Shown: piece after piece, positions 5,704 through 12,159 of the stretch
Numbering within the stretch: position 1 is the first letter of the stretch
Layout of the letters: each line of letters opens with the position of its first letter
NCBI GenBank assembly: GCA_903895055.1
Contig: CAITSL010000027.1
Coordinates: forward strand, 1-14,160
DNA length: 14,160 nt
Origin: an uncultured bacterium
GTDB taxonomy: Bacteria > Patescibacteriota > Minisyncoccia > Phycocordibacterales > UBA9973
Direction of reading: 5' to 3'
Position numbers and translations under genes: made by a program
Notes under the pieces: generated by a model
Database searches by the model: none
The model's input: the letters and a program-made list of their open reading frames with translations, nothing else
What the model was told of the DNA's origin: nothing

Positions 5704-6255
5704 ATGCAATACAACTTTTCAAATTTTAAAATCGGCCTTAAAAAGATTGAAGAATTTTTAGGCAAAGAATATGGCCAACTTTCTACCGGACGAGCCTCGG
5801 TCGTGGTGCTGGATGGTGTCTCAGTTGAATCATATGGCGCCTTTCAGCCGATTAAAAACGTCGCCTCTATTTCAATTGAAGATCCGAAGACTTTGCGCGT
5901 GGCTCCTTGGGACAAAAATCAAATCAAGGCGGTTGAAAAAGCGATTATGCTGGCTGACTTGGGTTTATCGGTAGCGACCGATGAAGCGGGCATTCGAGTT
6001 ATTTTCCCGCAATTAACAACCGAAACCAGACAAAAGCTGGTAAAAGTTCTGAAAGAAAAAATGGAAGAAGCTAGAATTACTGTGCGTCAAGAACGCGAAC
6101 GAATTTGGGATGAAATTCAGAAATTAGAAAAAGAAGGGAAAATGACCGAAGATGAAAAATTTCGCGGGAAAGATGAACTGCAAAAATTTGTCGATGAAGT
6201 AAATAAAAATTTGGAAGCACTTTTTGAAAAGAAAGAGCGGGAAGTGCTGGGGTAA
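5704..6255 (+). CDS. frr: Ribosome recycling factor
   Basis: RRF works with EF-G to split post-termination ribosomes. At 183 residues it is full length. The N-terminal helix leads into LSTGRAS (26-32), part of the conserved tip region, then the compact beta domain with PI-NVASIS-EDP-TLRV-PWDK (49-71). Next comes IRVIFPQLTTETRQ-LVK, then the long C-terminal helices with VRQERERIWDEIQ and a charged end. All family landmarks are present. The gene starts 20 bases after the delta' stop and has its own leaderless-type promoter, so it may be transcribed both from that and from upstream. rseP follows after three bases. In many bacteria frr is followed by uppS, cdsA, dxr and rseP; here the middle three are absent. 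Confidence 0.97.
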   Translation: MQYNFSNFKIGLKKIEEFLGKEYGQLSTGRASVVVLDGVSVESYGAFQPIKNVASISIEDPKTLRVAPWDKNQIKAVEKAIMLADLGLSVATDEAGIRVIFPQLTTETRQKLVKVLKEKMEEARITVRQERERIWDEIQKLEKEGKMTEDEKFRGKDELQKFVDEVNKNLEALFEKKEREVLG

Positions 6256-6258
6256 AAT

Positions 6259-7371
6259 ATGAGCATCATAATAAGCATATTAATTTTTATAGTGGTAATA
6301 CTGATCATAGTTCTAGCTCACGAAGCAGGACACTTTTTTACTGCTAAAGGTTTTGGGATCAGAGTAGATGAATTTGGTTTTGGTTTTCCTCCGAAAATTG
6401 CGAGCATCAAAAAGGGGGAGACGGAATATTCCTTAAATGCTTTGCCGTTTGGCGGATTTGTAAAAATTTACGGCGAAGAACCGGATGAAGAAAATACCAA
6501 TGGGATAAATGCGGCCAGAAGTTTAGTAAACAAACCAAAATGGCAACAGGCCTTGGTGATGTTTGCCGGAGTCTTTGCTAATTTTCTACTAGCCTGTTTA
6601 CTTTTTTCTTTTACTTTTTTAATGGGTTCTCCGCTTGCGACAGACAGCATCCCTTGGTCTGCTAAGGCAAAAATGACCAATAGTCAATTGATTGTTTTGG
6701 CGGTTGACCAGAAAAATAGTCCGGCTTATCAGGCTGGAATGAAAGTAGGGGATATAATAACTTCCGTCGAAACAAATAAGGAAAAAATTACAGATTTAAC
6801 GGTGGAGAAATTAGTTAGTTTTTCTAACAAACCCGGAGAAAATATCCTTTTTTCTTTCATTCGTAATGGAAAAGAAGAATCGGTAAATATTGTTCCGGAA
6901 GAAAATACCGGATTGGGAAGGGCCTTTGTAGGAATTTCTCCAGGAGTACTTGTCTCTGGAAAATTTGGTTTTTTTGAATCTTTCAAATATGGGGTTGAAA
7001 CAGCGGGGTTGTCGTTTCGAGATACTTTTCGGGCATTTGGAAAATTATTCCAAGGAAGCCAAGAAGCAAAACAAGTTCGAGATTCCGTTATCGGACCCGT
7101 AGGATTGGTAAAAATAACCGGAATTATTTTTAATATTGGGATAGGCTATCTCTTATCTTTCATCGCAGTAATTTCCATAAGCTTGGCGGCCATTAATTTA
7201 ATACCGTTTCCGGCGCTGGATGGCGGGCGATTGCTCTTTATCTTGATTGAAAAAATCAAAGGTTCAAGGATTAATCCAAAAATTGCCAATACGATAAACA
7301 CCGTCGGTTTTGCGATTTTGATTATTTTAATGCTCGTGATTAGTTATCACGATGTGGTAAATCTGTTTTAA
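6259..7371 (+). CDS. rseP: Site-2-type intramembrane zinc metalloprotease (RseP family, M50)
   Basis: These proteases cut transmembrane segments, for example of anti-sigma factors or leftover signal peptides. In this 370-residue protein the first membrane helix carries HEAGH (21-25: H21 and H25 zinc ligands, E22 catalytic). It is followed by the substrate-side loop with GFGFPPKI and the family motif ALPFGGFVKIYGE (61-73). A second helix lies at about 98-123 and a single PDZ domain at about 143-225 (SPAYQAGMKVGDII inside it). The C-terminal helices contain NLIPFPALDGGRLLF (313-327), where D321 is the third zinc ligand. Only one PDZ domain is visible, whereas the E. coli enzyme has two. It begins three bases after frr, so the two are co-transcribed. 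A GGGG lies before the ATG but is a weak SD. Confidence 0.95.
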   Translation: MSIIISILIFIVVILIIVLAHEAGHFFTAKGFGIRVDEFGFGFPPKIASIKKGETEYSLNALPFGGFVKIYGEEPDEENTNGINAARSLVNKPKWQQALVMFAGVFANFLLACLLFSFTFLMGSPLATDSIPWSAKAKMTNSQLIVLAVDQKNSPAYQAGMKVGDIITSVETNKEKITDLTVEKLVSFSNKPGENILFSFIRNGKEESVNIVPEENTGLGRAFVGISPGVLVSGKFGFFESFKYGVETAGLSFRDTFRAFGKLFQGSQEAKQVRDSVIGPVGLVKITGIIFNIGIGYLLSFIAVISISLAAINLIPFPALDGGRLLFILIEKIKGSRINPKIANTINTVGFAILIILMLVISYHDVVNLF

Positions 7372-7381
7372 GAATTTTAGA

Positions 7382-7726
7382 ATGGATATAAAAATAATAG
7401 ACAAAAAAATAACAGAGAAAGAATTACGTGAAATTGCCAAAAAGTTTTATGGCGATATGATAAAGGGAGTAGTAGACATCGAACGTGAAATTCTAGCCAT
7501 GGGTGGAGAATATCACATGGATGCCAATAATATACTTATTGAAAATAATTCAAAGCAACAAAATATTTGGGGTTTTAATTGGTATTTTAATAAAAACGGA
7601 GATGAAAGGATAGAATATATTTCTCTGATAAATATTCGTCCTAAACAAGACAATAGAGTAATGGAAGTGCAAAATGTGTCTTTGCGTGATAAAATGAAGA
7701 GAGTTATATTAAAATATTTATCATGA
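7382..7726 (+). CDS. DUF5674 family protein
   Basis: This 114-residue soluble protein is recognised by ELREIAKKFYGDMIKGVVDIE (near 15-35), MGGEYHMDAN (40-49), the NN-KQQNIWGFNWY segment and the late block IEYISLINIRPKQDNR. These are the hallmarks of DUF5674, a family of unknown function frequent in Patescibacteria. Charged and aromatic residues dominate and there is no membrane segment or signal. It lies 10 bases after rseP and its TGA overlaps the next ATG (ATGA), so it sits in the middle of a tight operon. The TGA stop here also argues against the recoded TGA of Gracilibacteria. Function cannot be inferred beyond operon membership. Confidence 0.85.
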   Translation: MDIKIIDKKITEKELREIAKKFYGDMIKGVVDIEREILAMGGEYHMDANNILIENNSKQQNIWGFNWYFNKNGDERIEYISLINIRPKQDNRVMEVQNVSLRDKMKRVILKYLS

Positions 7727-8013
7727 ATACTACCCGCACGCCCTTATTTTATATGGCAAATCTAGGTAGCGAAGTCTCTCGCGCTCTTTTGGAGTACCAG
7801 AAAAAAGAGTATAAGGAAATGCAAAGTTCGATTGCTAAAGCTAAAGATATTATAGAAAAAATAGAAGAATTTCCAGAAATGAGGGGCAGAACTTGGGAAC
7901 TTGAAATATTAAAATCAATTATTGAAGATTTGAATAAAAAAAAGTTTGAACTTGATAAAAATCAACTGCTGGACTATTTTTCCCCGTTTGCTGCAAGATT
8001 AATGGCAACATAA
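7723..8013 (+). CDS. Small helical protein of unknown function
   Basis: I cannot name this 96-residue protein. It begins with PLFYMANLGSEVSRAL, continues with charged amphipathic helices (KEYKEMQSSIAKAKDIIEKIEEF and LEILKSIIEDL), and ends LLDYFSPFAARLMAT. It would fold as a small all-helical bundle. There are no cysteines, signal or membrane segments. The conserved-looking ends (MANLGSEVSR and YFSPFA-RLM) remind me of unnamed CPR proteins. The 4-base ATGA overlap with the DUF5674 gene suggests translational coupling and perhaps a shared role. The gap to the next gene is 38 bases and holds a dyad. Confidence 0.7.
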   Translation: MNTTRTPLFYMANLGSEVSRALLEYQKKEYKEMQSSIAKAKDIIEKIEEFPEMRGRTWELEILKSIIEDLNKKKFELDKNQLLDYFSPFAARLMAT

Positions 8014-8015
8014 AG

Positions 8016-8045
8016 TATTCTAATATTCTATAGAATTGTAGAATA
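8016..8045. promoter_or_regulatory. 30-base AT-rich dyad before the Cys-rich gene
   Basis: Positions 8016-8030 mirror 8031-8045 with 13 of 15 complementary pairs: outer arms TATTCTA/TAGAATA and an inner ATTCTATAGAAT. It ends seven bases before the next ATG. TAGAAT at 8039-8044 could serve as a -10 box, so the dyad may be an operator laid over a promoter. No T-run follows, so it is not a typical terminator. Confidence 0.45.
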
Positions 8046-8051
8046 GATAAA

Positions 8052-9620
8052 ATGGAAGACAAAACAGAAAACAGAATTTGTCAGAATTGTAAGAAGGATT
8101 TTATTATCGAATCGGAAGATTTTAATTTTTATGAAAAAATCAAAGTCCCTCCGCCGACCTTTTGCCCGGAATGCCGATTTATTCGACGTTTTGCCAGTAC
8201 CAATGAAAGAGTTTTATATAAGCGCAAATGTGATTTTTCAGGAGAAGATATTTTTTCTATGTATGAAGCTAGTGTAATTTTTCCAGTTTATAAAACAGAT
8301 ATATGGTATTCGGACAGCTGGGATTCATATAAATACGGCATGGAATATGATTTTTCGAAACCATTTTTTGCCCAGTTTTTGGAATTGCAAAAAAAAGTTC
8401 CGCGAGTAGATTGTTTTGAAATTTCACAATGTGAATTGTGTTATGAATGCATTGATTGTGATAATTGTTATAAAACAAAATTTTCTCAGGAAAGCAAAGA
8501 ATGCAGAGATTGTTTCTTTATGTACGGTTGTCGTAATTGCTCTGATTGCGTTGGTTGCGTAAATTTAATAAATCAGCAGTTTTGCATTTTTAATGAAAAA
8601 TACAGTAAAGAAGAGTATTTTAAAAAGCTAGAAGAATTGAAGTTGAATACTGCTTTTGGAATAGAATATATGGAGCGCAAATTCAAAGAATTTAGAAAAA
8701 AATTTCCGCAGAAATCAACTGTTACTTTAAAATCAGAAAGTGTCTCCGGTAATTGGTTTACCAATTCTAAAAATGTAAAAGAATCTTTTTGGTGTATCAA
8801 TGTTAAAGATGGGAAATACCTTTTTTCGATTTTTGATGCGCAAGATTGCATGGATTATTTCCAATGGGGAAATTCTTCCGAACTCATCTATGAATCAGAA
8901 AATTGTGGCATAAATTGCTCTAGGCTCTCTTTTTGTACTCAATGTTGGATGGGAGCGCACGATCTTTTTTATTGTGATTCATGTCCTGGATCAAGTAATT
9001 GTTTCGGTTGCATTGGCCTCAAAAAAGGGGAGTATTCGATATTAAATAAAAAATATTCTAAAGAAGAATATGAAATAATAAAAGAAAAAATAATCAAGCA
9101 AATGAAAGAAATTCCGTATGTTGATAACCGAGGGATCGAATATAGATTTGGAGAAAATTTCCCAGACTCTGTTTCTTGTTTTGCGTACAACGAAACAGCG
9201 GCAGCTGACTTTTTCCCTCTGACGAAAGAAGAAGTTATTTCAAAAAGATATAAATGGAAAGAAAGAGAAAAAAAGAATTATAAAACTACTATAGAAAGTT
9301 CTTCGTTGCCTGAAACCATAAAAGAAGTTGATGATTCTATCTTAAATGAAGTTATAAGTTGTGCTGAAAAAGATAGTCAATATTCTGTCGGGGCGTATAA
9401 GATTACCCAAAACGAATTATCCTTCTATCGAAGAATGGATCTTCCGCTTCCGCGGGTGTGTTTTGATGTTCGGCATATGCGTCGTCTTGCAAAACGTCCA
9501 TTACCTAAATTACAAAAAAGAAATTGTTCCAAATGTGGCTTAGAAGTAAATACTATTTATGGTGAATCTTACGCGCCGATTATATATTGCGAGGAATGCT
9601 ATAAACAAGAAGTGTATTAA
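8052..9620 (+). CDS. Large Cys-rich zinc-ribbon repeat protein (uncharacterised CPR-type family)
   Basis: This 522-residue protein contains 35 cysteines, mostly in CxxC pairs, and no membrane segment or signal. The N-terminus has C10xxC13 and C38xxC41 around FYEKIKVPPPTF, followed by RFIRRFA. The C-terminus repeats this layout: FYRRMDLPLPR (458-468), then RHMRRLAKR, then C492xxC495 and C513xxC516. Between them lie two Cys-rich blocks (121-178 and 285-320), each ending in the same module: CVGC...CIFNEKYSKEEY (166-189) and CFGC...SILNKKYSKEEY (317-340). The protein is thus internally duplicated at two levels. The pairs suggest several structural zinc sites, perhaps for nucleic-acid or protein binding. 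I associate this architecture with many CPR genomes but know no function. It is the last gene of the mreB-to-Cys-rich run. Confidence 0.75.
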   Translation: MEDKTENRICQNCKKDFIIESEDFNFYEKIKVPPPTFCPECRFIRRFASTNERVLYKRKCDFSGEDIFSMYEASVIFPVYKTDIWYSDSWDSYKYGMEYDFSKPFFAQFLELQKKVPRVDCFEISQCELCYECIDCDNCYKTKFSQESKECRDCFFMYGCRNCSDCVGCVNLINQQFCIFNEKYSKEEYFKKLEELKLNTAFGIEYMERKFKEFRKKFPQKSTVTLKSESVSGNWFTNSKNVKESFWCINVKDGKYLFSIFDAQDCMDYFQWGNSSELIYESENCGINCSRLSFCTQCWMGAHDLFYCDSCPGSSNCFGCIGLKKGEYSILNKKYSKEEYEIIKEKIIKQMKEIPYVDNRGIEYRFGENFPDSVSCFAYNETAAADFFPLTKEEVISKRYKWKEREKKNYKTTIESSSLPETIKEVDDSILNEVISCAEKDSQYSVGAYKITQNELSFYRRMDLPLPRVCFDVRHMRRLAKRPLPKLQKRNCSKCGLEVNTIYGESYAPIIYCEECYKQEVY

Positions 9621-9674
9621 AAACCACTAGGCAAGACCTAGCAGGTATCTAGATTTTTTGCAAACAAAAACTGT

Positions 9675-9683
9675 TTATCCACA
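9675..9683 (+). promoter_or_regulatory. Perfect DnaA-box sequence upstream of ddl
   Basis: TTATCCACA matches the consensus DnaA box exactly and lies seven bases upstream of the putative -35 of ddl. One isolated 9-mer could be chance in 14 kb, but its position at a promoter is suggestive of DnaA control. Confidence 0.4.
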
Positions 9684-9689
9684 GGCCTT

Positions 9690-9716
9690 TTGACTTTTTT
9701 GTTTTTATCTTATAAT
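9690..9716 (+). promoter_or_regulatory. Putative sigma70-type promoter of ddl
   Basis: TTGACT (9690-9695) and a consensus TATAAT (9711-9716) are separated by 15 bases, slightly shorter than the preferred 17. The expected start near 9723 gives a leader of about 20 bases before the TTG at 9742, unlike the leaderless genes elsewhere in the window. Confidence 0.5.
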
Positions 9717-9741
9717 ATAAGGCTGTATTAAAAGTAATTTT

Positions 9742-10290
9742 TTGCAAAAATTTGTGAATTCCCTTAAAAATAACCTTAAAATAGCGCTTTTAACCGGAGG
9801 ACCCTCGCTTGAACGCGGGATCTCGCTTAATTCCGCCAGATCAGTACTGGATCATTTGGGAGACGAAAATATCGAGATTATCCCGATTTATTTTGATCAT
9901 AAGAAAAGGGCCTATAAAATCTCCAAAGCTCAACTATATTCAAACAACCCTTCGGATTTTGATTTCAAATTAGCCCAACATAGAACGCCTTTGAGTGCTA
10001 AATCACTGATAAAACTCCTAAAAAAGACCGATACCGTCTTCCCGGCCATGCATGGTCCATTTGGCGAAGACGGACAGATTCAAGCATTTCTGGAAAAAAA
10101 TAAGATCCCGTTCATTGGTTCGAGTAGTAGGTCATGCAAAATGGCTTTTGATAAATATGAAGCAAATAAAAATATCAAAGCAAAAGGATTTTTCACTTTA
10201 CCTTCGGCGCTTTTAAAAATCTATTCGAAAGACAACAAAAAAATTATGATGATTTTTTCAAAAAATATAAAGTGCATAGAGCCATCGTGA
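9742..10290 (+). CDS. ddl: D-Ala-D-Ala ligase unit 1, N-terminal half (before a frameshift)
   Basis: This is the front of a large ligase gene that continues in another frame. Residues 13-33 contain the family's first motif (LLTGGPSLERGISLNSAR, with E24 as the substrate-contacting Glu). VFPAMHGPFGEDG (99-111) and FIGSSSRSCKMAFDKY (124-139) are the second block, matching HG-xGEDG and the VGS...S-MDK motif of Ddl. The reading frame is good to about residue 167 (DNKK). The last 15 residues are out of frame, and the correct continuation (NYDDFFKKYKVHRAIVKPATGG) lies one frame over. Start choice is weak: TTG at 9742 has no SD, and GTG at 9754 is possible. The product alone would lack the whole ATP-grasp core. 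Confidence 0.75.
   Translation: MQKFVNSLKNNLKIALLTGGPSLERGISLNSARSVLDHLGDENIEIIPIYFDHKKRAYKISKAQLYSNNPSDFDFKLAQHRTPLSAKSLIKLLKKTDTVFPAMHGPFGEDGQIQAFLEKNKIPFIGSSSRSCKMAFDKYEANKNIKAKGFFTLPSALLKIYSKDNKKIMMIFSKNIKCIEPS
10237..10243 (+). other. A7 run where the ddl reading frame breaks
   Basis: Coding similarity to Ddl switches from one frame to the next at this run of seven A. One additional A would join both ORFs into a single 803-residue protein. An assembly or sequencing error, a true mutation, or RNA-polymerase slippage on poly-A could each explain it. Confidence 0.65.
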
Positions 10291-12152
10291 AACCGGCCAC
10301 CGGCGGATCCAGCATCGGAGTATTTTCCGTTAATTCTCCCAAAGAGGCGCTCGAAAAAGCAAACTTGCTCTTTTCCAAAAGAATGGACACTAGGGTAGTG
10401 CTGGAGCCATTTGCCAAAGGAAAAGAATTCACCGTTATCATCTTGCAAAATAAATTAGGCATGCCCGTGGCGTTAATTCCTTCCGAGATTGAGATGACTT
10501 ATATTGAGGGCAGAATTTTTGATTTTCGCCGGAAATATTTGCCGACCAATCAAGTGCAATATCATTGCCCGCCCAGATTTCCATCGGAAACGATAAAAAG
10601 GATACAGACCGAAGCAGAGCAACTATTCTCCTTGTTTAAAATGGACGACTTTGCGCGTTTTGACGGCTGGGTCTTGCCCGATGGGAGAATTTGGTTTTCA
10701 GATTTTAATACCGTTTCCGGGATGGAACAAAACAGTTTTCTTTTCCAACAAGCCTCTACCTTGGGGATGAGCCATAGCGATTTGCTTCACTTTATCGTTA
10801 AAAATTCATGCGCTCGACAAAAAATTTCTTTCCCGGAAATTGTCAAAAAAAATAAAAAAAGAAAACCTGTTTCGGTAATTTTTGGCGGACATACTTCTGA
10901 ACGGCAAGTATCCTTAATGAGTGGGACGAATGTTTGGCTCAAATTAAGAAAATCAAAAATTTACCAGCCGAGGCCATATTTGCTTGATTTTGAAGGGAGT
11001 GTCTGGGAATTGCCTTATGCGCTCATTTTAAATCATACCGTCGAAGAAATAATCGCTAATGCAAAAAATGCCCGCATAAACAGAGAAAGAACTAAAAATT
11101 TAATTAACTTCGTAAAAACAGAACTGATGCTTAGAGAAGAAGAAGCAACCGAGCCCTTTTTTATCCCAAAGAAAATGTCTTTCAGTGAATTTATGGAAAA
11201 ATCAAAGTTTGTTTTTTTGGGACTGCATGGCGGAGATGGAGAAAACGGCAATATCCAAAAATTGTTAACTGATCGCCAAATTAAATTTAATGGTTCGGGT
11301 GAAACTACTTCCAGACTTTGCATGGATAAATTTGAAGCTGGCGAATTGATTAGATCTTTGAAAATGGAAAATATAAGCATTGCTCCACAAAAAGTCATTT
11401 CTCTAAAGGGCATTAAATTGCCGGAAGTAAAAGAACTTTGGAAAAAATTAAAATCCGAATTTATGGCGAAAACCTTGATCGTAAAACCCAAAGATGACGG
11501 CTGTTCGACCGGAGTGGCTCATTTATTTAAAGAGACAGATTTGGAAAGTTATCTCAAATATGCCCTGGAAGGCAAAAAATTTATTCCGGCTCATGTTTTA
11601 AGGAATCAGAATACTATCATTGAAATGTCGAATCAGAAAATTTCCGAACTGCTTTTTGAAAAATTTATTGAAACCGATTCGGTGAGCTCCACAGGAAACA
11701 AATTGAGGCACTTAAGGAAAAGTGGCTGGGTGGAAGTGACTATCGGAATATTGGAAAAAAACCCTTCGACTAAGCTCAGGGCAAGTAAAAAACCATATGC
11801 ATTTTATCCGAGTATCACTATTGCCGAAGGAGAAGTGCTGTCGCTTGAAGAAAAATTTCAAGGAGGTACTGGCATTAATATCACTCCTCCGCCCAAAGAA
11901 ATTGTAAAGCCTAGTGCCGTAAAAAAAGCGAGAGTTTTGGCGGAGAAATTATCGAAAGAAATCGGGATCAAGGGTTATGCTCGAATAGACGCTTTTATGA
12001 ATATAAACACTGGAGCCTTGCTGATTATTGAAATCAATACTTTGCCGGGGCTTACTCCTTCAACTGTATTTTTTCATCAAGCTTTGGCTGAAAATCCTAA
12101 AATTTTCCCGAGAGAATTATTAGAAAGAATTATTAAAACAAGCGGATATTAG
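10272..12152 (+). CDS. ddl: D-Ala-D-Ala ligase: ATP-grasp half of unit 1 fused to complete unit 2
   Basis: Ddl joins two D-Ala using ATP for peptidoglycan. Residues 1-185 finish unit 1: IVKPATGGSSIGV (5-17), IFDFRRKY...QYHCPP, and DFARFDG (126-132) with SDFNTVSGM (143-151), the Mg site, where Asp replaces the usual Glu. From about residue 199 (base 10866) a second full ligase follows: IFGGHTSERQVSLMSG, GLHGGDGENGNIQ, IVKPKDDGCSTGV (first Ser of GSS changed to Cys), EKFQGGTGINITPPP, YARIDAF and IEINTLPGL. The units are divergent, so this is an old fusion. Codons for NPSTKLRAS near 11760-11786 look repeat-derived. The annotated GTG start at 10272 is only the first available; the real gene begins at 9742 across the A7 frameshift. 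alr follows after seven bases. Confidence 0.85.
   Translation: MHRAIVKPATGGSSIGVFSVNSPKEALEKANLLFSKRMDTRVVLEPFAKGKEFTVIILQNKLGMPVALIPSEIEMTYIEGRIFDFRRKYLPTNQVQYHCPPRFPSETIKRIQTEAEQLFSLFKMDDFARFDGWVLPDGRIWFSDFNTVSGMEQNSFLFQQASTLGMSHSDLLHFIVKNSCARQKISFPEIVKKNKKRKPVSVIFGGHTSERQVSLMSGTNVWLKLRKSKIYQPRPYLLDFEGSVWELPYALILNHTVEEIIANAKNARINRERTKNLINFVKTELMLREEEATEPFFIPKKMSFSEFMEKSKFVFLGLHGGDGENGNIQKLLTDRQIKFNGSGETTSRLCMDKFEAGELIRSLKMENISIAPQKVISLKGIKLPEVKELWKKLKSEFMAKTLIVKPKDDGCSTGVAHLFKETDLESYLKYALEGKKFIPAHVLRNQNTIIEMSNQKISELLFEKFIETDSVSSTGNKLRHLRKSGWVEVTIGILEKNPSTKLRASKKPYAFYPSITIAEGEVLSLEEKFQGGTGINITPPPKEIVKPSAVKKARVLAEKLSKEIGIKGYARIDAFMNINTGALLIIEINTLPGLTPSTVFFHQALAENPKIFPRELLERIIKTSGY
11762..11785. 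repeat. Dispersed-repeat-like insert in ddl unit 2
   Basis: The segment contains CCCTTCGACTAAGCTCAGGG followed by CAAGT. CCCT...AGGG forms the ends, and I recall this 'CTTCGAC...GCTCAGG' string as a common dispersed repeat in many bacterial metagenome genomes. It encodes PSTKLRAS between two conserved ligase strands (VTIGIL and YPSITI), a place where a loop insertion would be tolerated. Confidence 0.55.
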
Positions 12153-12159
12153 AAAAAGA

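Noticed and set aside
7724..7726. Alternative genetic code (TGA as glycine, as in some CPR lineages)
   Set aside because: TGA ends the DUF5674 gene in a tight ATGA overlap with the next start, and no gene here needs TGA read-through.
9627..9659. CTAGG-5 nt-CCTAG hairpin followed later by six T
   Set aside because: Only a 5-bp stem, and the T-run starts 12 bases after it; too weak to call a terminator after the Cys-rich gene.
9723..9725. CTG six bases after the ddl -10 box as a leaderless start
   Set aside because: It is out of frame with the ligase, and an in-frame TAA at 9718-9720 limits upstream starts; the gene probably starts at TTG 9742 or GTG 9754.
10237..10262. Programmed -1 ribosomal frameshift in ddl
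   Set aside because: The heptamer in frame is C-AAA-AAA, not a standard slippery site, and no strong downstream structure was seen; an error or poly-A slippage is simpler.
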